Assembly (NCBI GenBank): GCA_963422655.1
Contig: OY730440.1
Location: 2,852,001-2,916,000 of the forward strand
Reading direction: 5' to 3'
DNA: 64,000 nucleotides
DNA from: CATQHS01 sp963422655
GTDB taxonomy: Bacteria; Actinomycetota; Acidimicrobiia; Acidimicrobiales; Aldehydirespiratoraceae
Below are positions 35,285 to 43,831 of the stretch, one piece after another. A model generated the notes under the pieces. The model worked only from the letters and a program-made list of their open reading frames with translations. It searched no databases and was not told where the DNA came from. The position numbers and the translations under genes were made by a program. Positions within the stretch are counted from its first letter, which is position 1, and each line of letters begins with the position of its first letter.

Positions 35285-35407
35285 ACCACTGATGATCTCA
35301 CCGCCGGTTCTCACGTGTTGGCTGCTACTGCTACCGACAGTTCGGGCGCGACTGGATCTGCCACTGTCACGGTTATCGGGACTGGGCCGGTAGGTGATCA
35401 GCCGTGA
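35285..35407 (+). repeat. 123-bp element, copy before paralogue D
   Basis: Appears identical to 31251-31373, including AGGTGA and the TGA overlapping GTG 35404. Confidence 0.9.
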
Positions 35408-36654
35408 CCTGTCCTGGAAGCTCGAGTCCCGGTATCAGATTCTTGGCGAGTTCGCCCAGATCTTTGGGGTTGGTTGTTTTGATGTTGGTTGTGGCTTGCA
35501 GCAGCCAGGCTCCCATAGTCACAGAACCTGTTACTACTACTACCACCACTGTGGCGCCTGCTACTACTGCTACTACGGTTGATACGTCCGGTTTTGGTAC
35601 GGTACCGATCGAAGAAGACGAGGAAGAAAAAGAGTCAAAAGCTTATGTGGTGACGTTGAAGTTCGTGGCGTTTGGTGATGTGGACGGTGATGGTGGTGTC
35701 GGTTTCGGGGTTGTGCCTGATATGAGGGTTGCTGTCATCGACAAGGCGGATTTGGGTGACTGGTGGTCTGCGGTGGGTGGTGACGCTTTGGGTATCCGAG
35801 AGCTCGTCCCTCCCGGAGTGCAGGTACAGGCCACGGCGGCGGGTCTGGAGTCGGCTCCCGCGCAATGGGCGACTACCGGCCCCGACGGAACTGCGGAGGT
35901 TTCGTTCACGTTTACCGAACCGGAGTATTCTTTGTTTTGTGTTGTTTCCCCGGTTGTCGACAACCTGATCGCCGGGTGCACTCGGCATGTGCGGCGTATC
36001 TGGACAGTTGATACGTTGTATATGTATTTCAGCCATGGCCGTGCCTTCCTGACCGCCGGGAGCGACACTAGTGAACGGTACCAGCGGTTCTTGGATGAGG
36101 GTGAGCCTGTCACCCGAACCCGAAGATCCCTTACCGGCCCCCGACAATACATCGCGACAGCCACAATTGTGGCTATCTCACATGGTGATATTGGCTCTAA
36201 CTATTTAAGTCCGGGTGTACCGATTGCTATCATCGAGGACGCTGATATCGGAGAATGGTGGACCGCGATCTCCGACAACGGCGAAGTCGACTTGAACCAG
36301 TACCTGGTATACGGGTGGCCTAATAATGGAGGGGTATATTATAACCCTGAGACACTCGAAACGGCGCCGGCCCGGATCGTGACCACCGGCCCCGACGGAT
36401 CAGTTGAGGTCGAACTACCAGTCGGCACCTACCTATTCTGTTATATTAGTACTGCGATTACTGGTTGTGACTATGAGAAGATATCTGCTTCGCAACCCAA
36501 CATATTCCAAGTCTTCTCCGGTGAACTAGGCAGCGGCATCTACAAGCATTCCGAAAGCGGCGGAAGAAAAGCTATGCGCATTTTAGAAGAGGCCAGGCGA
36601 GCCTGCGCCCGGACGCCCGACCCAACCAAATGCCTACGCCGATACGCATTCTGA
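35404..36654 (+). CDS. Tandem lipoprotein paralogue D
   Basis: 416 residues. Signal peptide, Thr linker and all of domain 1 (to PRQYIATATI, about residue 252) look identical to paralogue A. The two then differ in a short block (VAISHGDIGSNYLSPGVP against MSISYGEFVGFNSFSPGVR), again at FCYISTAITGC against FCLIVKAITGC, and at a few tail positions. Such near-identity interrupted by short divergent blocks points to a recent duplication followed by segment exchange or local diversification. Confidence 0.88.
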   Translation: MTCPGSSSPGIRFLASSPRSLGLVVLMLVVACSSQAPIVTEPVTTTTTTVAPATTATTVDTSGFGTVPIEEDEEEKESKAYVVTLKFVAFGDVDGDGGVGFGVVPDMRVAVIDKADLGDWWSAVGGDALGIRELVPPGVQVQATAAGLESAPAQWATTGPDGTAEVSFTFTEPEYSLFCVVSPVVDNLIAGCTRHVRRIWTVDTLYMYFSHGRAFLTAGSDTSERYQRFLDEGEPVTRTRRSLTGPRQYIATATIVAISHGDIGSNYLSPGVPIAIIEDADIGEWWTAISDNGEVDLNQYLVYGWPNNGGVYYNPETLETAPARIVTTGPDGSVEVELPVGTYLFCYISTAITGCDYEKISASQPNIFQVFSGELGSGIYKHSESGGRKAMRILEEARRACARTPDPTKCLRRYAF

Positions 36655-36658
36655 CGAC

Positions 36659-36781
36659 ACCACTGATGATCTCACCGCCGGTTCTCACGTGTTGGCTGCT
36701 AGTGCTACCGACAGTTCGGGCGCGACTGGATCTGCCACTGTCACGGTTATCGGGACTGGACCGGTAGGTGATCAGCCGTGA
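36659..36781 (+). repeat. 123-bp element, copy before paralogue E
   Basis: Near-identical to the other copies (gctagtgct variant as before paralogue C, and ggaccgg for gggccgg), ending at the TGA overlapping GTG 36778. Confidence 0.9.
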
Positions 36782-38031
36782 CCTGTCCTGGAAGCTCGAG
36801 TCCCGGTATCAGATTCTTGGCGGGTTCGCCCAGATCTTTGGGGTTGGTTGTTTTGATATTGGTTGCGGCTTGCAGCAGCCAGGCTCCCACAGTCACAGAA
36901 CCTGTTACTACTACTACCACCACCACTGTGGCGCCGGCCACTACTACTAATACGGTTGATGCGTCCGGTTTTGGTACGGTACCGATCGAAGAAGACGAGG
37001 AAGAAAAAGAGGCACAAGCTTTTGTGGCGACGTTGAGGTTCGTGGCGTTTGGTGACGTGGACGGTGATGGTGGTGTCGGTTTCGGGGTTGTGCCTGATAT
37101 GAGGGTTGCTGTCATCGACAAGGCGGATTTGGGTGACTGGTGGTCTGCGGTGGGTGGTGATGCTTTGGGTATCCGAGAGCTCGTCCCTCCCGGAGTGCAG
37201 GTACAGGCCACGGCGGCGGGTCTGGAGTCGGCTCCTGCGCAATGGGCGACTACCGGCCCCGACGGAACTGCGGAGATTTCGTTCACTCTTACCAAACCCA
37301 AGGCGTCTACGTTTTGTGTACTCTCGCCGGTTGTCGAAAACTTGATCGCTGGATGTAGCCAGTATGTGTGGCGTATCTTGAAAGGTACGTTCTATGTGTA
37401 TTTCAGCCACGGCCGTGCCTTCCTGATCAACGAGACCGACACTGCTGAACGGTACCAACAGTTCTTGGATGAGGGTGAGCCTGTCACCCGAACCCGAAGA
37501 TCCCTTATCGGCCCCCGACAATACACCGCGACAGCCACAATTGTGGCTATCTCATATGGTGATGTAGTTGGCTTTAACCATTTCGGTCCGGGTGTGCGGA
37601 TTGCTATCATTGAGGACGCTGATATCGGAGAGTGGTGGACCGCGATCTCCGACAACGGCGAAGTCGCCTTGAACCTGTACTTGAGACCCCACTGGCCTCG
37701 TCAAGGAGGAATATATTATAACCCTGAAACACTCGAAACGGCGCCGGCCCGGATCGTGACCACTGGCCCCGACGGATCAGTTGAGGTCGAACTACCAGTC
37801 GGCACCTACCTATTCTGTCTGATCGTTAAGGCGATTACTGGTTGCGTCTATGAGAAGATATCTGCTTCGCAACCCAACATATTCGAAGGCTACTCCAGTG
37901 AACTAGGCAGCGGTATCTTCAAGCATTACGGAAGCAGCGGAAGAAAAGCTATGCGCATTTTAGAAGAAGCCAGGCGAGCCTGCGCCCGGACGCCCGACCC
38001 AACCAAATGCCTACGCCGATACGCATTCTGA
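36778..38031 (+). CDS. Tandem lipoprotein paralogue E
   Basis: 417 residues, same architecture. Domain 1 matches paralogue B (KASTFCVLSPVVENLIAGC, LINETDTAERYQQ). The block at FCLIVKAITGC matches A, VAISYGDVVGFNHF is intermediate, and the tail CLRRYAF matches A and D while GYSSELGSGIFKHYG matches B. It is therefore a mosaic. The Thr linker ends TTTNTVDAS instead of TTATTVDAS. It is the last full copy; the 36-bp junction repeat follows. Confidence 0.88.
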   Translation: MTCPGSSSPGIRFLAGSPRSLGLVVLILVAACSSQAPTVTEPVTTTTTTTVAPATTTNTVDASGFGTVPIEEDEEEKEAQAFVATLRFVAFGDVDGDGGVGFGVVPDMRVAVIDKADLGDWWSAVGGDALGIRELVPPGVQVQATAAGLESAPAQWATTGPDGTAEISFTLTKPKASTFCVLSPVVENLIAGCSQYVWRILKGTFYVYFSHGRAFLINETDTAERYQQFLDEGEPVTRTRRSLIGPRQYTATATIVAISYGDVVGFNHFGPGVRIAIIEDADIGEWWTAISDNGEVALNLYLRPHWPRQGGIYYNPETLETAPARIVTTGPDGSVEVELPVGTYLFCLIVKAITGCVYEKISASQPNIFEGYSSELGSGIFKHYGSSGRKAMRILEEARRACARTPDPTKCLRRYAF

Positions 38032-38039
38032 CGGCAACC

Positions 38040-38075
38040 ACTGGCGACATCACCGATGCCCTTTCCCCGGTACCC
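38040..38075 (+). repeat. 36-bp junction repeat, second copy
   Basis: Exact copy of 32631-32666, placed directly between the end of paralogue E and the protease-end remnant. Confidence 0.85.
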
Positions 38076-38077
38076 GC

Positions 38078-38152
38078 GTGTTGGCTGCTACTGCTACCGA
38101 CAGTTCGGGCGCGACCGGATCTGCCATCCTCACCATCACCGTACTGGAGTGA
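38078..38152 (+). pseudogene. Remnant of a protease C-terminus with a different ending
   Basis: In one frame it reads VLAATATDSSGATGSA, as in the 123-bp elements, then ILTITVLE and a stop (38150-38152), where the others have TVTVIGTGPVGDQP. No start codon or ribosome binding site is attached. It may be the ancestral 3' end of the protease gene, left behind when the lipoprotein array was inserted or amplified. Confidence 0.6.
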
Positions 38153-38173
38153 TCCTCCACGTCACGGTCCAGT
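38151..38173. repeat. Right 23-bp boundary repeat of the island
   Basis: Matches 27175-27197 at 21 of 23 positions, same orientation, core CCACGTCACGGTCC. It begins at the stop of the protease remnant and covers the last codons and stop of the minus-strand atuA-like gene. Confidence 0.7.
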
Positions 38174-39952
38174 CCCTTCCAGTAGCGTCAACGGTATCGG
38201 TACGACCCGGGCCCGAAGCCATTCCCCCAGGCTCTTGGCTTGGCCGTCGGAGCGGGTGGAGGAAGCCACCCCCTCCTGCAGCAGTCCCCGGATGATGAAG
38301 TTCAGCGACCAGATGTTGGCCAGCCGGTAGCGGTTGATCTCAAGGGTCGCCGTCTCCGGGAGCAGAGCCCGGAGCCGTTCGGTGGTGAGGAAGGAGTCGA
38401 TCCAGGTGAAAGCCTCCGGCGAACGAGCGAACACGCCCAGGTTGGCGTTGCCACCCTTGTCGCCGGAACGGGTACCGATGACCCGGCCCAAGGGTACGGC
38501 CTCTGTGGGGTTGGCCTCTGTGGGGTGGTCGGCGATGGCCGGTGGTGCCGGGTCCAGCCAGTCGGCCCGGTCGGGCCGGGCCGAGACGGTCGGGGCTACC
38601 GAGTCCACCACGGTTCGCTCGCCCCCGAGAACAGCGACATGGGCCGGTACCAGATCGGCGGGAACCAGCCCAGTTCGGTAGATTCCGAAGGAACGGGGCC
38701 GGCTGGCCCCGCCCGGGGCGAACATGCCGGGGATGGTGGCCAGAGCCAGCTCGTTGACGGCATCGGCAAGGGTGCGGCCCAGTTTGGCTTCGTCGGTGCT
38801 GGTAACGGTCAGCTTCCACACCGCCACCGCTTCCTCGTTGGACGCCGGGTCGGCCTTGTCGGTGCGGATCAGTTGGGTGCTGACCCGGTCGTAGTCGTCG
38901 GGGCTGTACGGGCAGGCCAGCCAGAACGCCTCCGAAACCAGTTGCGCCTTGGCTTCGATGTCCAGGCCGGTCAGCGCCACTGTGACATCGCTGCGCAAGC
39001 CGCCCGACTCGTTCATGGCCACCTTCAATGTGGGGGGAGGCGGTTCGCCTCTGATCGAACCGATACCGATTCGGTCAGGGCCGATCTGTTCGAGCTGGAT
39101 CGAATCGAACCGGGTGGTGACGTCGGGACCCAGATAAGCCGGGCTGTCGATCTCGTACAGGAGCTGAGCCGTGACCGTGCCGACGGTGACCTCACCGCCG
39201 GTGCCGTCGTGCTTGCCGATCACCGAGGAGCCGTCCTCGGCGATCTCGGCCCAGGGGAAACCGACCCGGGCCATGCCGTCCAACTCGGTGAAGAAGGAGT
39301 AGTTTCCCCCAGTGGCCTGGGTGCCGCACTCGATGACGTGACCGGCCACAGTGGCACCGGCCAGCGCGTCCCAGTGGTCGCGGGCCCAGCCGTGATGCCA
39401 GGCGGCCGGGCCGCACACCACCGAAGCGTCGGTGACCCGGCCGGTCACTACGATGTCGGCGCCCAACCGGAGGGCCTCGACGATTCCCCATGCCCCCAGG
39501 TAGGCGTTGGCAGTGATGAAGCGGGCCGGGTCGGCGATCGGTTCTGCGGTTGTTTGATGGCGTAAGGCGCCGGTGGCGGCCAGATCGCCGAGACGTTCCA
39601 TCAGGTCGTCGCCGTCCATGCAGGCAATGGTGGGGTGCAGCCCCAGCCGGTCGGCCACTGTGGCTACCGCTTCGGCGCAACCGGCAGGGTCGAGCCCGCC
39701 GGCGTTGGTCACCACTCGGATGCCGGCATCGAGACAGGTGCCCATGACCTGCTCCATCTGAGCGACGAAGCTGCGGGCGTACCCGCCCCCCGGTCTCCTG
39801 GCCCGGGTGCGGGCCAGGATGAGCATGGTCAGCTCGGCCAGCCAGTCTCCGGTCAGGAAGTCGATCGGGCCGCCTTCCACCATTTCGGCCGCGGCCGACA
39901 GCCGGTCACCGTAGAAGCCCGAGCAGTTGGCGATGCGAACCGGTTCAGTCAT
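38162..39952 (-). CDS. Acyclic terpene utilisation AtuA-family protein (DUF1446)
   Basis: 596 residues. The N-terminal DUF1446 domain starts RIANCSGFYGDR, with GDWLAELTMLIL, VVTNAGGLDPAGC and VVTGRVTDASVV. The C-terminal AtuA-like ferredoxin-fold domain has PLGRVIGTRSGDKGGNANLGVFAR. AtuA is needed for citronellol/geraniol growth in Pseudomonas, but its reaction is not established. It overlaps the acyl-CoA carboxylase alpha gene by 8 bases, the same association as in atu clusters. Confidence 0.9.
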   Translation of the reverse strand: MTEPVRIANCSGFYGDRLSAAAEMVEGGPIDFLTGDWLAELTMLILARTRARRPGGGYARSFVAQMEQVMGTCLDAGIRVVTNAGGLDPAGCAEAVATVADRLGLHPTIACMDGDDLMERLGDLAATGALRHQTTAEPIADPARFITANAYLGAWGIVEALRLGADIVVTGRVTDASVVCGPAAWHHGWARDHWDALAGATVAGHVIECGTQATGGNYSFFTELDGMARVGFPWAEIAEDGSSVIGKHDGTGGEVTVGTVTAQLLYEIDSPAYLGPDVTTRFDSIQLEQIGPDRIGIGSIRGEPPPPTLKVAMNESGGLRSDVTVALTGLDIEAKAQLVSEAFWLACPYSPDDYDRVSTQLIRTDKADPASNEEAVAVWKLTVTSTDEAKLGRTLADAVNELALATIPGMFAPGGASRPRSFGIYRTGLVPADLVPAHVAVLGGERTVVDSVAPTVSARPDRADWLDPAPPAIADHPTEANPTEAVPLGRVIGTRSGDKGGNANLGVFARSPEAFTWIDSFLTTERLRALLPETATLEINRYRLANIWSLNFIIRGLLQEGVASSTRSDGQAKSLGEWLRARVVPIPLTLLEGTGP

Positions 39953-41954
39953 CGTTGCCTTCGAGGTCGTCGAGGTCGATGTCGAGTAACGGTGTTCCGG
40001 TGGCCACTTGATCGCCCACCGCCACCAGCGTCGCCGTCACCACCCCGACGGCGGGGGCGTTCATGTGATGTTCCATCTTCATTGCCTCCAGCACCACCAG
40101 AGTCTGACCGGCTTCCACCCGTTGACCGGTTTCGACCCTGACCTCCAAGACCAAGCCGGGCATGGGCGCGACCAAGCCGTCGTCGGTCGGTCCGGTCCGG
40201 TCGGGGGGCGTGAACCGGGGCACGACCACTGCTGTGACCGTGCCGAAGGGGCCCGTGAGATGCACCTCGTCGCCTGATCGGGTCACGGTATAACCGATGC
40301 GCAAACCTCTCCATTCGATGTCGAGGATGCCGGCCGACCAGCGGTGAACGACGGCGATGCCCTCACCGATCGGGCCCGCCCCGACCGGGTCCTCACCGAC
40401 CGGGCTCGCGTCGCCGGAACCGGCGGCGATGGCGAAGGACCCGTCTCGGGCTGGCCGGTAACCGACGACCATGAGGGCGCCGTCGATGATCAACTCGACC
40501 CGGTCGTCGGGGAGACGGCCCAGCCGCCAACCGGCGGGCATCGCCCCCAGCGTCGCCGCCTCGTCCCGATCGGCTGATACCAACCACATGGCGGCGGCCA
40601 CCGCGACCGACTCCGCCTGGCCCGCGGTCAGCAGCCGGCTGCGGGGCAGGTTGGCGCGGTCGACGAAGTCGGTGGTGGTGTCGCCGGCCCGGAAGGCCTC
40701 GGATCGCAGGGCTGCGGCCAGGTAGTAGCGGTTGGTGATAACGCCACCTAGGTGCAGCCGATCCAGAGCCAGAGCCAACCGGGCCGCGGCCTCGGCTCGT
40801 GACGGGGCGTGAGAGATGACTTTGGCCAGCATGGGGTCGAAGTCGAGCCCGACCACCGAACCGGTCCCCACCCCGCTGTCCCAACGCACCGCCGGTTGGG
40901 GCGCCGGCTCGAAGGCAGCCAGGGCTCCGGTGGCCGGAAGGAACCCGGTGGCCGGGTCCTCGGCGTAGAGGCGGGCCTCGATGGCGTGGCCGGTGAAGGC
41001 CACGTCGCTTTGGTGGTAGCCCAGCGGCTCGCCGGCCGCCACCCGGATCTGCTCGCGCACCAGATCGATGCCGGTGACCGCCTCGGTGACCGGGTGCTCG
41101 ACTTGGAGCCGGGTGTTCACCTCCAAGAAATAGAACCGTCCGGTGTCGCGGTCGAGAAGGAACTCGACAGTACCGGCCGACCGGTAGCCGATGGTCCGGG
41201 CCAGATCGAGGGCGGCCTGCGCCATCTCGGTGCGGAGGGCTTCACCGAGCGCCGGTGAGGGGGATTCCTCGATGATCTTTTGGTGGCGGCGCTGTATGGA
41301 GCATTCCCGCTCGCCGAGATGCACGACTTGGCCGTGGGAGTCGCCGAGGATCTGGATCTCGACGTGGTGGGAGTTGGGCACGTAGCGTTCCAGGTACACC
41401 CGCCCGTCGCCGAAGCCGCGTTCGGCCTCCCGGCGGGACGCGGCCACGGCTGGCTCCAGCTCGGCGGCGGCAGCGACCAAACGCATACCCTTGCCCCCGC
41501 CCCCGGAGGCGACCTTGACCAGCAGCGGGAAGCCCACGTCGGCGGGTTCGGTCAATTCCTCGGTGCAGGGCAGAGTCGGCACCCCCGCTCGTTCGGCTGC
41601 AGCTCTGGCCGCCAGCTTGTCACCCATGGCTTCGATGACGGCCGGGCCAGGTCCGATCCAGACCAGGCCGGCCTCGGCCACAGCCCGGGCGAACCCGGCG
41701 TTCTCGGACAAGAACCCGTACCCGGGGTGTACGGCGTCGGCACCGCAGGCCTGGGCGGCGGCCACCAGTGCTTCGATGTCGAGGTAGCCGGAGTCGAGCC
41801 GCAGAGCCTGATCGGCTTCGGTGACGAAGGGCTCACCGGCGTCAGCGGCGGTGTAGACGGCGACGCAGCCCAGCCCCATGGCCCGGGCCGTGCGGAACAC
41901 CCGACGGGCTATCTCGCCTCGGTTGGCCACCAGCACCCTGGTTATGGCGCTCAC
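39945..41954 (-). CDS. Acyl-CoA carboxylase biotin-containing alpha subunit
   Basis: 669 residues. Biotin carboxylase domain (ITRVLVANRGEIARRVFRTA, YGFLSENAGFARA, ATP-grasp loop VKVASGGGGKGMRLV, EVNTRLQVEHPVTE), a middle region, and a C-terminal biotinyl domain with EAMKMEHHM (biotin Lys about residue 627). With the beta subunit it carboxylates an acyl-CoA such as methylcrotonyl-, geranyl- or propionyl-CoA. The AtuA neighbour favours a branched or terpenoid substrate, which is inference. Confidence 0.92.
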   Translation of the reverse strand: MSAITRVLVANRGEIARRVFRTARAMGLGCVAVYTAADAGEPFVTEADQALRLDSGYLDIEALVAAAQACGADAVHPGYGFLSENAGFARAVAEAGLVWIGPGPAVIEAMGDKLAARAAAERAGVPTLPCTEELTEPADVGFPLLVKVASGGGGKGMRLVAAAAELEPAVAASRREAERGFGDGRVYLERYVPNSHHVEIQILGDSHGQVVHLGERECSIQRRHQKIIEESPSPALGEALRTEMAQAALDLARTIGYRSAGTVEFLLDRDTGRFYFLEVNTRLQVEHPVTEAVTGIDLVREQIRVAAGEPLGYHQSDVAFTGHAIEARLYAEDPATGFLPATGALAAFEPAPQPAVRWDSGVGTGSVVGLDFDPMLAKVISHAPSRAEAAARLALALDRLHLGGVITNRYYLAAALRSEAFRAGDTTTDFVDRANLPRSRLLTAGQAESVAVAAAMWLVSADRDEAATLGAMPAGWRLGRLPDDRVELIIDGALMVVGYRPARDGSFAIAAGSGDASPVGEDPVGAGPIGEGIAVVHRWSAGILDIEWRGLRIGYTVTRSGDEVHLTGPFGTVTAVVVPRFTPPDRTGPTDDGLVAPMPGLVLEVRVETGQRVEAGQTLVVLEAMKMEHHMNAPAVGVVTATLVAVGDQVATGTPLLDIDLDDLEGNDD

Positions 41955-43606
41955 AGCCGGAACACTCCGTAACGGTCGGTGCCGATACCGGGTCGGTTAC
42001 CAACGACCGACAGGCACATGCCCAGCACCAAGCGGGTGTCGCGGGGGTCGATGATGCCGTCGTCACTTATGGCCCCGGTAGCGGTCAGAGCCAGCGAGCC
42101 CCGCTCGTGGGACTGCTCGGCTCGGGCCACGATCTCAGCGTCGGCGGCCTCGTCGAAGCCCTGACCTCGGCGAGCGGCCTGGGCTCGGCGTACCTGCGAC
42201 ATAACGCCGGCTATCTGCTTGGGGCCCATGATGGCGATCTTGGCCGTGGGCCACAGCCAGGTGAAACGGTTGCCGAAAGCCCGGCCCGACATTCCGTAGG
42301 TACCGGCCCCGTAGGAAGATCCGATGATCACGGTGAGGTGGGGCACCGTGGAGTTGCTGACGGCGTTGAGCATCTGCGAGCCCTTCTTGATCACGCCGTC
42401 GGCCTCGAAATCCTTACCCACCATGAACCCGGTGATGTTCTGGAGAAATACCAGCGGGGTGTCCACCCGGTTGCACAGTTGGATGAAAGTCGCGCCCTTC
42501 TGGGCCGAGTCGGGGTACAGGACGCCGTTGTTGGCCAGTATGCCCACCGGGTAGCCACAGATCGAGGCCCAGCCGCACACCAGCGTGGAGCCGTAACCGG
42601 CTTTGTATTCCTCGAAGCGGGAACCGTCAACGACCCGAGCGATGACCTCGCGCATGTCGAAGGGCTGGCGAAGGTCCGGACTGACCAAGCCCAGTAGCTC
42701 CTCGGGATCATGAACGGGAGGGTCGGCTACGAAGCTCGGGCCCCGATCGGGTTTGGGGATGTCGAGATGGGAGATCACTTCCCGGCACATGCGGATGGCG
42801 TCCATCTCATCGGTGGCCAGGTAGTCGCCCAGGCCCGAAACCTCGGCGTGGAGTCGGGCCCCGCCCAGCGTCTCGTCGTCGGATTCCTCACCGGTTGCCA
42901 TTTTCACCAGCGGGGGACCGCCCAGAAAGATCTTGGACTGGTTCTCGACGACGATGTTGTAATCGGAGAGGCCCGGTTGGTAGGCGCCACCGGCGGTGGA
43001 CGACCCGAAGACGACGCACACCGTGGGGATGCCCAGCTTGGAGAGCTCGATCAGCTCGTAGAAGAAACGGCCGGATTCGGCGAAGTGATCCACGTCGAGT
43101 CGCCGGCCCCGACCGGAGTCGTCGGATCGGTTGGCGCCGACCCTGAGATCACCGCCGGACGACTCCACGAAGCTCACATAGGGGAGGCGGTTGTCGCGGG
43201 CGATCTCCAGTGCTCGCATCCATTTCTTGCTGGCGTAGGGGGTGAGGGCTCCGGCCAGCACGGTGGGGTCGTTGCCCATGATCACGCACTCGGCGCCAGC
43301 CACCACACCGATGCCCACCACCATGCCCCCGCCCATGGCGTAGTCGGAGTTGTAGGCGGCCAGAGCGCTGATCTCCAGAAAGGGGCTGGTGGGGTCCAAG
43401 ACGTTGGCGATGCGCTCCCGTATGGGCAGCTTGCCGTGGGAGCGCAAGCGCCGCAGGGCCCGCTCTCCGCCACCGGACGCGGCCTGATCGAGTAGGTCTT
43501 CTATCTCGGCCAACTGCTCGACCATGGCGGCCCGGTTGGACCGGAAGGTCTCGCTGGACGGGTCCAGGGCCGACCGCAACGGAGGGGCGAGCAGGCTCCG
43601 TTTCAT
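41951..43606 (-). CDS. Acyl-CoA carboxylase beta (carboxyltransferase) subunit
   Basis: 551 residues. Carboxyltransferase features include GGGMVVGIGVVAGAECVIMGNDPTV, YVSFVESSGGDLRVGA, VFGSSTAGGAYQPGLSDY and FLQNITGFMVGKDFEADG; length and motifs fit MCC/GCC-type beta subunits (LiuB/AtuC). It is the first gene of a three-gene minus-strand operon, and its stop overlaps the alpha-subunit ATG. Confidence 0.92.
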   Translation of the reverse strand: MKRSLLAPPLRSALDPSSETFRSNRAAMVEQLAEIEDLLDQAASGGGERALRRLRSHGKLPIRERIANVLDPTSPFLEISALAAYNSDYAMGGGMVVGIGVVAGAECVIMGNDPTVLAGALTPYASKKWMRALEIARDNRLPYVSFVESSGGDLRVGANRSDDSGRGRRLDVDHFAESGRFFYELIELSKLGIPTVCVVFGSSTAGGAYQPGLSDYNIVVENQSKIFLGGPPLVKMATGEESDDETLGGARLHAEVSGLGDYLATDEMDAIRMCREVISHLDIPKPDRGPSFVADPPVHDPEELLGLVSPDLRQPFDMREVIARVVDGSRFEEYKAGYGSTLVCGWASICGYPVGILANNGVLYPDSAQKGATFIQLCNRVDTPLVFLQNITGFMVGKDFEADGVIKKGSQMLNAVSNSTVPHLTVIIGSSYGAGTYGMSGRAFGNRFTWLWPTAKIAIMGPKQIAGVMSQVRRAQAARRGQGFDEAADAEIVARAEQSHERGSLALTATGAISDDGIIDPRDTRLVLGMCLSVVGNRPGIGTDRYGVFRL

Positions 43607-43831
43607 GGGCGAGGCGGGGCCGGACCCCGCCGCTCTTGCGGATCGGCTCGCAGGAAACCGGCTCCGGCGACCGAGATGGGCCCAGGCAAGGCCGAACCCT
43701 CAGTCTCTCAACCGGTAGCAGTACCGCATCAGCGCTGAGACATTACTCTGCTCGGGCTGGCGGCAGTTGGTGAGCCGCGGCGGTCCGGCCGTGTCATCAT
43801 GGCCGGGCCCGGAACCAGCCTGGGGGTTGCC

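Larger units (their letters stand above)
27198..38150. other. Candidate genomic island: metalloprotease plus five tandem lipoproteins
   Basis: This 10.95-kb stretch differs from its surroundings. Codons ending in A/T are frequent, AT-rich runs appear (for example 32285-32310, 33541-33560), and the genes are secreted proteins of unknown role rather than catabolic enzymes. It is enclosed by a 23-bp imperfect direct repeat; the right copy overlaps the 3' end of the atuA-like gene, a common placement for attachment sites. No integrase or transposase is present, so mobility is inference. Confidence 0.5.

Noticed and set aside
31251..38152. CRISPR-like array
   Set aside because: The repeats are 123 bp with gene-length spacers that are themselves homologous; no palindromic 25-37 bp repeats and no cas genes.
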